Below, in pieces: positions 37,341 to 46,385 of a stretch of DNA of 64,000 nt. The position numbers were made by a program, and so were the translations under genes. How positions within the stretch are numbered: position 1 is the stretch's first letter; every line of letters begins with the position of its first letter. Source of the DNA: CAWAYR01 sp050250955 (GTDB taxonomy: Bacteria; Acidobacteriota; Vicinamibacteria; Vicinamibacterales; UBA2999); contig JBFWNR010000001.1 in the NCBI GenBank assembly GCA_050250955.1, forward strand, positions 496,001 to 560,000, written 5' to 3'. The notes under the pieces were generated by a model. That model did no database searches. It worked only from the letters and a program-made list of their open reading frames with translations, and had not been told where the DNA came from.

Positions 37341-38833
37341 TGCCCGGCCCCGAGCGGTCGCGTGACGGCGTGGCGGCGTGGCTGTGCGCCGAGCTGCCGG
37401 CCCGGGCCGCGCCGTGGCTCGCCGGCCAGCGCTGGTTCGGCGGCAAGGCGCGGGCGATCGCCGGCGTCGCCGTCGAGGACGTGGTCTGGCTGCCGGATGA
37501 CGGCGACCCGGTGGCGCTGGTCGCCCTGCTGGTCGACTACGCAGCCGACGGCACCGGGGCGCCACCGCGGCGCGAACGCTACGCGGTGGTCGCCGGGGCG
37601 GCCAGCGAGGCCGGCGCCGCCGCCCTGGCGCCGTGGCCGGACGGCGGCGGGCGGCACCTGGCCGATCTGGCGACGGCGCCCGGCGCGGTGCGGGCGCTGC
37701 TGGCCGGGCTGGCCGGCGGCGGCACGCTGCCGGGCGAACGCGGCGGCGTCGTGCGCTATCGCGACGCCTCACCGGCGGCGCGGCAACTGACCGGGGCAGC
37801 CACGCTGCCGCCGGTGGTGCCGGTCGGCGTCGAACAGAGCAACACGTCGCTGCGCATCGGCGCGTCGCACGTCTTCAAGCTGTTCCGGCGGCTCGAGGAG
37901 GGCGAGAACCCGCAGCTGGAGATCGGCCGCTTCCTGGCCGCCGTCGACTTCACCGCGGCGCCGCGTCTGGAAGGATCCCTGGAATACCAGCCGCCCGGCG
38001 GACGCGGCTGCGCGCTCGGCGCGCTGGAAGGCTGGGTGCCCAACCGCGGCGACGGCTGGCGACACGTGGTCACCCGTCTGACCGGGGACGGCGCCGGCGC
38101 CGACGGCCTGTCGGCGTCGATGCGCGGCGAGCTGGCCGAGCTCGGCGACGTCACCGCCGCGTTCCACGCCGCGCTGGCCAGCCGCCCCGACGTCGAGGGC
38201 TTCGCGCCGGTGCCGGTCACTCCCGACCACGTCCGGCACTGGCGCCGGCAGGTGGCGGCGCAAGCCGCGCGGACGATGGCGTTGCTGGCCCGCCCCGATC
38301 CGTCGTGGCCGCGCGAGTCGCTCGCGCTGGCCACCACCGTGCTCGACGCCGGGCCGCGGATCGCGCTGGCGGGACCGGCCGACGACGACGTGCTGGCCGA
38401 CGGCTTCGACGCCATCCGCATCCACGGCGACTACCATCTCGGCCAGACGCTGCGCACCGATCGCGGCTTCACGATCATCGACTTCGAGGGCGAGCCGTCC
38501 AAGCCGCTCGACGAGCGGCGCCAGCACCACTGCGCGCTGAAGGACGTCGCCGGCATGCTGCGCTCGTTCGACTACGCCGCCGCCACCGCCGCCGGCGCGG
38601 CGGGCGCGGCGTCCGCCCTGCAGATGCGGCAGGCCTTCCTCGACGGCTATCGCGCCGCCGCCGATCGTCACCATGCCCGCTACCTTCCGGCCGGGGCCGA
38701 CGCCCGCGCCGCCTGGACCAGGCTGTTCGAACTCGAGAAGGCGCTGTACGAGGTCGAGTACGAACTCAACAACCGGCCGGCGTGGGCGCCGATTCCCCTG
38801 GCGGCGCTGGCCCGGCTGGTGGGCGCCTCATGA
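37340..38833 (+). CDS. mak: Maltokinase (Mak/Pep2-type)
   Basis: 497 residues; ATG overlaps the preceding stop (TGATG). The N-terminal cap has QRWFGGKARAI, characteristic of maltokinases. The aminoglycoside-phosphotransferase-like kinase fold follows, with VEQSNTSLRIG, HVFKLFRRLEEGENPQLEIGRFL, the catalytic IHGDYHLGQTL and the metal-binding IIDFEGEPSKPLDERR. The enzyme phosphorylates maltose to maltose-1-phosphate, the GlgE donor. TreS, Mak and GlgE in one operon complete the trehalose-to-glucan path. Confidence 0.92.
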   Translation: MPGPERSRDGVAAWLCAELPARAAPWLAGQRWFGGKARAIAGVAVEDVVWLPDDGDPVALVALLVDYAADGTGAPPRRERYAVVAGAASEAGAAALAPWPDGGGRHLADLATAPGAVRALLAGLAGGGTLPGERGGVVRYRDASPAARQLTGAATLPPVVPVGVEQSNTSLRIGASHVFKLFRRLEEGENPQLEIGRFLAAVDFTAAPRLEGSLEYQPPGGRGCALGALEGWVPNRGDGWRHVVTRLTGDGAGADGLSASMRGELAELGDVTAAFHAALASRPDVEGFAPVPVTPDHVRHWRRQVAAQAARTMALLARPDPSWPRESLALATTVLDAGPRIALAGPADDDVLADGFDAIRIHGDYHLGQTLRTDRGFTIIDFEGEPSKPLDERRQHHCALKDVAGMLRSFDYAAATAAGAAGAASALQMRQAFLDGYRAAADRHHARYLPAGADARAAWTRLFELEKALYEVEYELNNRPAWAPIPLAALARLVGAS

Positions 38834-38895
38834 CGACGCACCCGATGTGCGGGGCGCCCCAGGTCGGCTACGATGGCCTTCTCCGGAGGTGGCTC

Positions 38896-39141
38896 ATGAC
38901 CGATACGGTTGTTCGCCCGTCTCCCCCCACCCTGCCGTTCGATTCGCGGCGCCTTGCGCCACTCGTCGCGCGCGTGCGCGCCGAGTACCTCGAGAGTCCA
39001 GGTCTCAGCCTCACGTCGATCCAGGCGCGCCGCCTGTTCGGGCTGAGCCCGGGTGAGTGCCACGGCGTCTTCGACCGGCTGGTGCAGGACGGGTTCCTGC
39101 GCTCGGCCGAAGGGATGTTCCGCCGCACGGGGGCGGCGTGA
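38896..39141 (+). CDS. Small winged-helix-like protein inside the operon
   Basis: 81 residues from ATG at 38896, chosen for the GGAGG at 38885-38889. A longer in-frame start at 38830 exists but lacks a ribosome site. The C-terminal half (SLTSIQARRLFGLSPGECHGVFDRLVQDGFLRSAEGMFRRT) has the helix-turn-helix plus wing pattern of small DNA-binding domains. A -10-like TACGAT at 38868 suggests an internal promoter. It lies between the maltokinase and treZ, so a local regulatory role is plausible, but no family is recognised. Confidence 0.6.
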   Translation: MTDTVVRPSPPTLPFDSRRLAPLVARVRAEYLESPGLSLTSIQARRLFGLSPGECHGVFDRLVQDGFLRSAEGMFRRTGAA

Positions 39142-41117
39142 GCCGACGCCAGGGTGGCCCTGCGGCCGCAGCCTCACCCCGGCCCCAGCCGGCTGCGGCG
39201 TGGCAGGCCACGCTTGGCGCGATCGTCGGCGACGACGGCACCAGGTTCCGCGTGTGGGCACCGGAGCAACGGCAGGTCGATCTGGTCGTCGACGGCCGCG
39301 ACGGCCCCGACGTGCGGCCGCTGACGGCCGACACCGACGGCTGGTTCGCGGGCGCCTTCGCCGACCTTCGACCGGGGACCCGCTATCGCTACCGGCTCGA
39401 CGGCGACGGACCGTTTCCGGATCCGGCATCGCGCTTCCAGCCCGACGGCGTGCACGGACCCTCGGCGGTCGTCGACCCGCGCTTCGACTGGACCGACCGG
39501 GGGTGGCACGGCGTGGCGCCGGACTCACTGGTCGTCTACGAGGCGCACGTCGGCACCTTCTCGCCCGAGGGGACGTTCGCCGGCGCGATGCGTCGCCTGC
39601 CGGCGTTGTGCGCGCTGGGGATCACGGCGCTCGAGCTGATGCCGATCGCCGACTTCCCGGGCGCCCACAACTGGGGCTACGACGGCGTGGCGCCGTTCGC
39701 GCCGGCCCGCTGCTACGGCTCCCCGGACGACCTGCGCCGCCTGGTCGACGCCGCGCACGGCCTGGGTCTGGCGGTCCTCCTCGACGTGGTCTACAACCAC
39801 CTCGGGCCGGACGGCGCGTATCTGAACCGCTTCAGTCCGTACTACTTCACCGACCGGCACGCCAGTCCGTGGGGCGCCGGCGTCGACCTCGACGGGCCGC
39901 ACAGCCGTCCGGTCCGTGACTTCTTCGTCGAGAACGCCCTGCACTGGGTACACGAGTACCACCTCGACGGCCTGCGCCTGGACGCCACGCACGCCCTGAC
40001 CGACGACAGCCCCACCCACCTGGTGGCCGAGATCGCCGCCGCCGTCCACGCCACGACCGCCGAGCGGCACGTCCACGTCATCGCCGAGGACGACCGCAAT
40101 CTCGCCGCGATCGTCACCGCCGCCGCCGACGGCGGCTGGGGCCTGGACGCGGTGTGGGCCGACGACTTCCATCATCAGCTGCGCGCCCACCTGGCCGGCG
40201 ATCGCGACGGCTATTTCGCCGACTTCACCGGCACGACCCCCGACATCGCCGCCACCGTCCGCCAGGGCTGGTTCTACACCGGCCAGCCGTCGGCGTTCCG
40301 CGGCGCGCCGCGCGGCACCGACCCGTCGGCCATCGCGCCCGAGCGATTCGTCATCTGCCTGCAGAACCACGACCAGGTCGGCAACCGGGCCGCCGGCGAC
40401 CGCCTGCATCATCAGATCGACCCGGCGGCCTTTCGCGCCGCCTCGCTGCTGCTGCTGACCGCACCGCAGACGCCGCTGCTTTTCATGGGCCAGGAGTGGG
40501 CGGCGACCACGCCGTTCCAGTACTTCACCGATCACGCCGAGCCGCTCGGGCGGCTGGTGAGCGAGGGCCGGCGGCGCGAGTTCGCCGCGTTCACGGCGTT
40601 TGGCGGCGATGTCCCCGATCCGCAGGCGGCGACGACGTTCGCGAGGTCGCGCCTGCGCTGGTCGGAACGCACCGACGAGCCGCACGCCTCGACGCTCCGC
40701 TTCCACCAGGCGGTGCTGGCCTTCCGGCACGGCGAACTGGCGGCCGAGGCGGCCGGGCAGGTGGCTGCCGTCGCGCTCGACGCCGATACCGTCGCCGTGC
40801 GCCGCCGCACCACCGAGGGCGGGCTGGCCATCGTCGTCGCCCGCCTGCGCGGCGCCGGCGAGGTCGATCTCGCCACCAGCGGCCTGGCCCCCGACGCCCG
40901 GGCGTGGAGCTGCCGGCTGACCAGCGAAGACCCGCCGTTCAGCCCGCTGTCGCTACGGCCCGAGATCGACGGTCTGCCAGGGTTGCCGCTGCTCCGCTTC
41001 CAGGGGCCGGCCGCCGTCGTGCTGGTCTCGGCGGCGCGGCCGAGCACCGCGACCGCCGCCGGACGCATCGCCGCCGACGCCGCGGCCGCAGCCGTCACCG
41101 GCCGTCCGGGAACCTGA
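39138..41117 (+). CDS. treZ: Malto-oligosyltrehalose trehalohydrolase TreZ
   Basis: 659 residues; GTG overlaps the preceding stop. A CBM48-like N-domain (TRFRVWAPEQRQVDLVVDG) is followed by the GH13 barrel. The barrel has YEAHVGTFSPEGTF, ELMPIADFPGAHNWGYDGV, VYNHLGPDG, the nucleophile Asp282 (DGLRLDATHAL), the acid/base Glu317 (VIAEDDRN) and LQNHDQVGNRAAGDR. The last motif is typical of TreZ. It releases trehalose from maltooligosyl-trehalose made by TreY, encoded two genes downstream. Confidence 0.95.
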   Translation: MSRRQGGPAAAASPRPQPAAAWQATLGAIVGDDGTRFRVWAPEQRQVDLVVDGRDGPDVRPLTADTDGWFAGAFADLRPGTRYRYRLDGDGPFPDPASRFQPDGVHGPSAVVDPRFDWTDRGWHGVAPDSLVVYEAHVGTFSPEGTFAGAMRRLPALCALGITALELMPIADFPGAHNWGYDGVAPFAPARCYGSPDDLRRLVDAAHGLGLAVLLDVVYNHLGPDGAYLNRFSPYYFTDRHASPWGAGVDLDGPHSRPVRDFFVENALHWVHEYHLDGLRLDATHALTDDSPTHLVAEIAAAVHATTAERHVHVIAEDDRNLAAIVTAAADGGWGLDAVWADDFHHQLRAHLAGDRDGYFADFTGTTPDIAATVRQGWFYTGQPSAFRGAPRGTDPSAIAPERFVICLQNHDQVGNRAAGDRLHHQIDPAAFRAASLLLLTAPQTPLLFMGQEWAATTPFQYFTDHAEPLGRLVSEGRRREFAAFTAFGGDVPDPQAATTFARSRLRWSERTDEPHASTLRFHQAVLAFRHGELAAEAAGQVAAVALDADTVAVRRRTTEGGLAIVVARLRGAGEVDLATSGLAPDARAWSCRLTSEDPPFSPLSLRPEIDGLPGLPLLRFQGPAAVVLVSAARPSTATAAGRIAADAAAAAVTGRPGT

Positions 41118-41137
41118 CGACCGATCGAGGAGGAGCC

Positions 41138-42028
41138 ATGCGCATCGCCGGTCCCGTACTCGCCGCCACCGATCTCTCCGACGCCGCCGACGAGGCGTTG
41201 CGTCAGGGGCATCGGCTGGCCCGCGCCCTCGGCACCCGCTTCGCGGTCTGCCACGTGCTGCCCGACGTGTCGCAGGTGCGCGTGCTCTTCCCGCACGCCG
41301 CCGGCATGGATCCGGCCGTCGGCCAGGCGATGGAGGCCAAGGCCAGGGAGGCGGTGCAGGCGCGGGTCGCCACGGTGCTCGGTGAGTCCCTGCCGGCCGC
41401 GGATCTCATCCTCGAGTCCGGCTCGGCGCACGCCGGCATCCGCGCCGCCGGGCAGCGGGTGGGGGCCCACCTGGTCGTGCTGGCGCCGGGTGGCACCGCC
41501 GCCCGCGTCGCGCACCACGCGGCGTGGGCGGTGCTGGCGGCCCGGCCGAGTCCCGCCGACGGCGACGTGCTGGCGGCCACGGACTTCTCGGACCCGGCCC
41601 TGCCGGCGGTCGCCGCCGCCGCCGAGGAGGCCGCCCGCCGCGGCGTCGGGCTGCGCCTGCTGCACGTCGTCGACCTCGATCCGTCGGCGTACATCGCCGT
41701 GCCGGGCGCCGCCGTCGTGCTGCCGCCGCCGGTCGACGTCACCGAGTCGCTGGCGACGGCGGCGCGGGAGCAGCTCGACGCGGCGTTGCGCCGCTTCGGG
41801 GTTCCGGGCACGCCGCTGGTGGCGCACGGCCCGGCGGCGCTGCGCATCGTCGACGCCGCGGTGCAGCCGCCGGCCGCCCTGGTCGTCGTCGGCACGCACG
41901 GCCGCACCGGCGTTCCGCGATGGCTGCTCGGCAGCGTCGCCGATCGGGTGATCCGCGACGCGCCATGCTCGGTGCTCGCCGTGCCGCTCGCGCCCGGCCC
42001 GCCCGCCGCGGAGGCCGGTGCCGCCTGA
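41138..42028 (+). CDS. Tandem universal stress protein (UspA family)
   Basis: 296 residues, ATG at 41138 with GAGGAGGA just upstream. Two Usp folds: residues about 4-140 (ILESGSAHAGIRAAGQRVGAHLVVLAPGG) have lost the nucleotide-binding glycines. Residues about 145-290 keep them in full as VVGTHGRTGVPRWLLGS, the G-x2-G-x9-G-S ATP-binding pattern. UspA proteins respond to starvation and osmotic stress. Its location between treZ and treY indicates coregulation with trehalose turnover. Confidence 0.88.
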   Translation: MRIAGPVLAATDLSDAADEALRQGHRLARALGTRFAVCHVLPDVSQVRVLFPHAAGMDPAVGQAMEAKAREAVQARVATVLGESLPAADLILESGSAHAGIRAAGQRVGAHLVVLAPGGTAARVAHHAAWAVLAARPSPADGDVLAATDFSDPALPAVAAAAEEAARRGVGLRLLHVVDLDPSAYIAVPGAAVVLPPPVDVTESLATAAREQLDAALRRFGVPGTPLVAHGPAALRIVDAAVQPPAALVVVGTHGRTGVPRWLLGSVADRVIRDAPCSVLAVPLAPGPPAAEAGAA

Positions 42029-44966
42029 GCTGTCGCCCGGCGCGCCGTCCCCCGGCGCGCCGGGCTCGCGATCGGCGCGGATGGCGGCGACCTATCGGCT
42101 GCAGCTGCACGGCGGCTTCACGCTCGACGACGCCGCGGCGGTGGTCCCCTACCTGGCCGCGCTCGGCATCACGCACTGCTACTGCTCGCCGGTGTTCACC
42201 GCCACGCCGGGGAGCACCCACGGCTACGACGTGTGCCGTCATACCGAGATCGGCCCCGATCTGGGCGGCGACGCGGCGCTGGCCACGTTCGGCCGCGCCC
42301 TCGACGCCCACGGCCTCGGCCTGGTGCTCGACTTCGTGCCCAACCACATGAGCAACGACCCGCAGACCAACGCGTGGTGGCACGACGTGCTGGAGAACGG
42401 GCCGAGTTCGCCGTATGCGCGGTTCTTCGACATCGACTGGGATCCGATCAAGCCGGAGCTGAAGGACCGGCTGCTGCTGCCGGTGCTCGGCGAGCCGTAC
42501 GGCGAGGCCCTCGGGCGCGGCGGGCTGGTGCTGCGCTACGAGGCCGGCGCGCTGCGGCTCGACTACGGCGGACTGACCCTGCCGATCAACCCGCGCCGCT
42601 CGCCGGTGGTCTTCGAGTGCGGCCTCGACGAGCTCGACGCCGCGCTCGGCGCCGACAGCGCCGAGCTGCGCGAGTTCCTCAGCATCCTGACGGCGCTGCG
42701 CAACCTGCCGCCGTACACCGAACGGGACGCGCGGCGGATCGGCGAGCGACAGCGCGAGAAGGAGATCGCCCGCGAGCGCCTGGCGCGGCTGACCGAGGCG
42801 AGCCCGGCGGTGCGCGATCACATCGCGCGGGCGGTCGCCACCTTCAACGGCGCGGCCGGCGATCGCGCGAGCTTCGACCGACTGCACGGCCTGCTCGAGC
42901 AGCAGGCCTACCGGCTGGCGTCGTGGCGCACCGCCGCCGACGAGATCAACTACCGGCGGTTCTTCGACATCAACGCCCTGGCCGGGCTGCGGGTCGAGGA
43001 CCCGGCGGTGTTCACCGAGATCCACGGTCTGCTGCTGCGGCTGCTGGCCAGCGGCCGGGCCCAGGGGGTCCGGCTCGACCACGTCGACGGCCTGTTCGAC
43101 CCGCAGGGCTACCTGGCCGCGCTCGCCGCTGCCGCGACGACCGCGACCGGCACCGGGCCCGACACCACGCCGCCCTACGTGGTCGTCGAGAAGATCCTGG
43201 CCGTCGGCGAGTCGTTGCGCGCCGACTGGCCGGTGGCCGGCACCACCGGCTACGAGTTCCTCAACGACGTCAACGGCGTGCTGGTCGACGGGCAGGCCGC
43301 CAAGCGCATGCGGCGCGCCTACGCCCGGCTCACCGGCCGCCAGGAGTCGTTCGCCGACGTCGCCTACCACGGCAAGCTGCTGGCGATCTCGACCTCGCTC
43401 AGCAGCGAGTTCCAGGTGCTGGCCCAGGCCGTCAACCGGCTGTCGGAGCGCGACCGGCGATCGCGCGACTTCACGCTCGCCAGCATCCGCCGCGCCTTGC
43501 GCGAGGTCGTCGCCTGCTTCCCCGTCTACCGCACCTACGTCGGCCCGGCCGGGGTGACCCGCGACGACGCGCTGGCCGTCGATGCGGCGATCGCCGACGC
43601 CCGGCGCCGCAATCCGGCGATGGAGTCGTCGATCTTCGACTTCCTGCGCGGCGTGCTGCTGCCGCCGCCGACCGCCGATCGCGTCCGGCTCGACGTCGCG
43701 ATGCGCTTCCAGCAGTACACGGCGCCGGTGCAGGCCAAGGGCGTCGAGGACACCGCGTTCTACCGCTACCACGTCCTCACCTCGCTCTGCGAAGTGGGCG
43801 GCGACCCGGGGCGGTTCGGCTGCACGGTGCCCGAGTTCCACGAGGCCAACCTGCACCGCCGGCGGCAGTGGCCGGCCGGCATGCTGGCGACGACGACGCA
43901 CGACACCAAGCGCAGCGAGGATGCGCGGGCCCGCATCGCCGCCATCGCCGAACTGTCCGACGTCTGGCACCCCGAGGTGGCACGCTGGCGGCGCCTGAAC
44001 GCGCCGAACCGGACCCGGCTGGCCGGCAGCCAGGCGCCCGACGCCAACGACGAGTACCTCTTCTACCAGGCGCTGGCCGGCACCTGGCCGCTGGAGGCCG
44101 GGACCGTCGTCGCCGCCACGCCGACGCCCGACCTGGTGGCGCGGCTGACCGCCTACATGCACAAGGCGATCAAGGAAGCCAAGCTGCACACGAGCTGGAT
44201 CACGCCCAACGCCGACTACGAAGCGGCGGTGACGCGCTTTGTCGAGCGCAGCCTGACCGGCCGCACGGCGCCGGCCTTCCTGGCGTCGTTCCTGCCGCTG
44301 GTCCGCCGCCTGGCGACCGCCGGGCTGGTGAACTCACTGGCGCAGCTGGTCCTGAAGCTGGCGGCGCCGGGCGTACCCGACATCTACCAGGGCACCGAGC
44401 TGTGGGACTTCAGCCTCGTCGACCCCGACAATCGCCGGCCGGTGGACTTCGCCGCCCGGCGACAGGCCCTCGACGACCTCACGCCGTGGTTGGCGGCGAG
44501 CGACACCGCGTCGGCCCGCCGGGAGCGCGCCGCGGCCGTGGCCGCGCTCCTCGCGGCGTGGCCCGACGGACGGATCAAGCTCCTGGTGACGGCGGTCGGC
44601 TTGCGGCTCCGGCGCACGGCGGCCGAGGTGTGGGTCGACGGCGACTACGTCCCGATCGCGGCGACCGGTCCTGCCCAGGACCACGTGGTCGCGTTCGCGC
44701 GCACCCGCGGCGCACGGGCGGGTCTGGCCGTGGTCCCGCGGCTCACCGCCCACCCGCGGGGGCCTGGCCTGCCCGCGGCCGACGGCGCGTGGGCGGCGAC
44801 GGCGCTCGAACTGCCCGAGGCGCTCGCCGGGCGCACCTTCACCCACGCCATCACCGGCGAGGTCGCGACCGCCGTCGGCCGGCAGCTGCCGGTCGGCCCG
44901 CTGCTGGCCACCTGTCCGGTCGCGCTGCTGACCGCGACCGCACCCGACGACTCCGCCACTCAGTGA
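42018..44966 (+). CDS. treY: Malto-oligosyltrehalose synthase TreY
   Basis: 982 residues from GTG at 42018, which overlaps the Usp gene; ATG at 42081 (MAATYRLQL) is the alternative and would match the usual N-terminus better. GH13 motifs are THCYCSPVFTATPGSTHGYDV, LDFVPNHMS, the nucleophile Asp354 (RLDHVDGLFDPQGYL) and Glu391 (VVEKILAVGE). The family-specific MRFQQYTAPVQAKGVEDTAFYRY and TTTHDTKRSEDARAR follow. It converts the reducing-end alpha-1,4 bond of maltodextrins to the alpha,alpha-1,1 bond, giving the TreZ substrate. It is the last gene of the operon; its stop overlaps the convergent gene by 7 bp. Confidence 0.94.
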   Translation: MPPELSPGAPSPGAPGSRSARMAATYRLQLHGGFTLDDAAAVVPYLAALGITHCYCSPVFTATPGSTHGYDVCRHTEIGPDLGGDAALATFGRALDAHGLGLVLDFVPNHMSNDPQTNAWWHDVLENGPSSPYARFFDIDWDPIKPELKDRLLLPVLGEPYGEALGRGGLVLRYEAGALRLDYGGLTLPINPRRSPVVFECGLDELDAALGADSAELREFLSILTALRNLPPYTERDARRIGERQREKEIARERLARLTEASPAVRDHIARAVATFNGAAGDRASFDRLHGLLEQQAYRLASWRTAADEINYRRFFDINALAGLRVEDPAVFTEIHGLLLRLLASGRAQGVRLDHVDGLFDPQGYLAALAAAATTATGTGPDTTPPYVVVEKILAVGESLRADWPVAGTTGYEFLNDVNGVLVDGQAAKRMRRAYARLTGRQESFADVAYHGKLLAISTSLSSEFQVLAQAVNRLSERDRRSRDFTLASIRRALREVVACFPVYRTYVGPAGVTRDDALAVDAAIADARRRNPAMESSIFDFLRGVLLPPPTADRVRLDVAMRFQQYTAPVQAKGVEDTAFYRYHVLTSLCEVGGDPGRFGCTVPEFHEANLHRRRQWPAGMLATTTHDTKRSEDARARIAAIAELSDVWHPEVARWRRLNAPNRTRLAGSQAPDANDEYLFYQALAGTWPLEAGTVVAATPTPDLVARLTAYMHKAIKEAKLHTSWITPNADYEAAVTRFVERSLTGRTAPAFLASFLPLVRRLATAGLVNSLAQLVLKLAAPGVPDIYQGTELWDFSLVDPDNRRPVDFAARRQALDDLTPWLAASDTASARRERAAAVAALLAAWPDGRIKLLVTAVGLRLRRTAAEVWVDGDYVPIAATGPAQDHVVAFARTRGARAGLAVVPRLTAHPRGPGLPAADGAWAATALELPEALAGRTFTHAITGEVATAVGRQLPVGPLLATCPVALLTATAPDDSATQ

Positions 44967-45520
44967 CGTCGCAACGATCGGCCGTGGCCATTGCGCGGCA
45001 GCGCGCCAGCTTCCAGGCCGGAGATCGCGCGCGTCGCCACCTGCACCGCATCCTCCGGCGCGCCGCCGACCGCGGCTGCGGTACCGAGCGCCACCCGTGC
45101 GGCCGCCGCGGCCGCCGCGGCGGTGTCGACGCCGAGCTCCCGGGCACCGACGATCGCGCCGTCGACGGCGCCGCGGGCGGCGCCGCCGAGATCGCCGCCG
45201 GCCGACGCGGTGGCATGGACCAGCGACCGCACCGTGGTGCGAATCGTGCGCAGGGCCTCGGCGTCGGGCGCCGTGCCGCGCAGCATGCCGATCACCATGC
45301 CCTCGGCGGCCGACCGCAGGTCGCCGCCGACGTGGCTGGCGCCACGGATGACCCCGCGCGCGACGTCGAGCGCGAACGCCGGCGCCACCGGCGACGGCGG
45401 CGGCGCTTCGGCGAGCAGGCCGTTCACGGCGACGCTCACCGCGCCCACCACTTCGCCGGTGGTCCGGGCCCGGCCGATGACGCCGAGCGACACCCGCTCG
45501 ACCAGCGACCCTACCGCCAT
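44960..45520 (-). CDS. Uncharacterised Ala/Gly-rich helical protein
   Basis: 186 residues, ATG at 45520 with a GAGG ribosome site; it overlaps the end of the upstream secreted gene by 10 bp. The sequence repeats a loose unit of the type V-A-R/N-G-hydrophobic-x-G-A about every 35-45 residues (RGVIRGASHVGGDLRSAAEG, RGAVDGAIVGARELGVDTA). It looks like amphipathic, small-residue-rich helices that could pack tightly or against membranes. No signal peptide or catalytic motif is visible. It is probably cotranscribed with the secreted protein and convergent with treY. No family is recognised. Confidence 0.65.
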   Translation of the reverse strand: MAVGSLVERVSLGVIGRARTTGEVVGAVSVAVNGLLAEAPPPSPVAPAFALDVARGVIRGASHVGGDLRSAAEGMVIGMLRGTAPDAEALRTIRTTVRSLVHATASAGGDLGGAARGAVDGAIVGARELGVDTAAAAAAAARVALGTAAAVGGAPEDAVQVATRAISGLEAGALPRNGHGRSLRRH

Positions 45521-46083
45521 GGCGACCTCGGCGGGGCACCGGCCGTGACGACGGTCGGCGGCTGGATCCCGGCGGCCAGCAGCCTGAGCATCCGGTCGTA
45601 GCGCGCGTCGAGTTTCCCGCACAGCGCCTCGTAGGCGTCGCGCTTCAGTTCGTGCGCGCGCCAGTCGCCGTCGAGCAGGATCTGGTGCGCCGCCATCTCG
45701 TAGACGATGTCGGGCACGCGGTCGCGGCCGAGATTGGCGTGCAGGCCGTCGGCCCCCATGTCGTGGACGAAGAATTTGGAGGCCGCGTCGGCACAGGCGT
45801 GCAGGTCGGTGTAGACGTCGCGGTAGGCGCGGCTGGCGAGTCGCGCCCGCAGCGCTTCGGTGCCGCCACTGCAGCGTGCCGTCATGACCAGCAGTTGTCC
45901 GGGCAGGGCGAGCGCGGCGATGAAGCGTCCCGGCTCGTCCGGATCCTCGGCAGCGGCGGCGTCGAGGCCGGCCGCGGTCAGCAGTGCCGTCAGCCGGGCC
46001 GCCGAATCCGCCGACGTCGAGGGAGTGTCGATGACGCCGCCGACGGCGAGGGCGGCGACGAGACCGACCGCGGTGAGCAGCAT
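45511..46083 (-). CDS. Secreted protein of unknown function
   Basis: 190 residues, ATG at 46083 with a strong AAGGAGG. A short signal peptide (MLLTAVGLVAALAVGGVI) is followed by a mainly helical mature domain. Notable segments are ALPGQLLVMTARCSGGTEALRARLASRAYRDVYTDLHACADAASKFFVHDMGADGL, with two Cys that could form a disulfide, and AHQILLDGDWRAHELKRDAYEALCG. The composition recalls small conserved secreted proteins annotated only as hypothetical. It overlaps the following Ala/Gly-rich gene and so probably forms a two-gene unit with it. Confidence 0.7.
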   Translation of the reverse strand: MLLTAVGLVAALAVGGVIDTPSTSADSAARLTALLTAAGLDAAAAEDPDEPGRFIAALALPGQLLVMTARCSGGTEALRARLASRAYRDVYTDLHACADAASKFFVHDMGADGLHANLGRDRVPDIVYEMAAHQILLDGDWRAHELKRDAYEALCGKLDARYDRMLRLLAAGIQPPTVVTAGAPPRSPWR

Positions 46084-46385
46084 GGCCCCTCCTTTCGTGG
46101 CGCGTGAGGTCGAGGTGAGACGTCCGCCCGCGGCGGCGACTCATGGACGGGCGGGCGGAACATCCCGGAAGAACGGCGCCGACCGGCGCGGGACGCTCGA
46201 CGCGGCCGGCCCGCCCAGAGCCGTCGCCTGCGGTGACCAGATCGAGTGCAAGAACGCGTCCAGCTCCGCCGCGGGGCCACAGGGGCGTTTTGGGAGGCGA
46301 CCGCGGCGGCCTCGCGAAATGCCGCGATCGGATGACGGCATATCGCGCCGCGATCCGCCGGAGCGCGCGCTGAGCGTGGAGCGGC
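46084..46385. other. Intergenic stretch without a recognisable gene
   Basis: About 300 bp between the secreted unknown gene and the end of the deacylase gene, both read leftwards. It has short GC-rich inverted segments but no convincing ORF, RNA gene or promoter pair that I could support. The promoter of the leftward secreted gene should lie in its first 100 bp. Confidence 0.5.

Noticed and set aside
46084..46385. Short open frames in the intergenic stretch
   Set aside because: They lack ribosome sites, start codons in good context and any recognisable composition.
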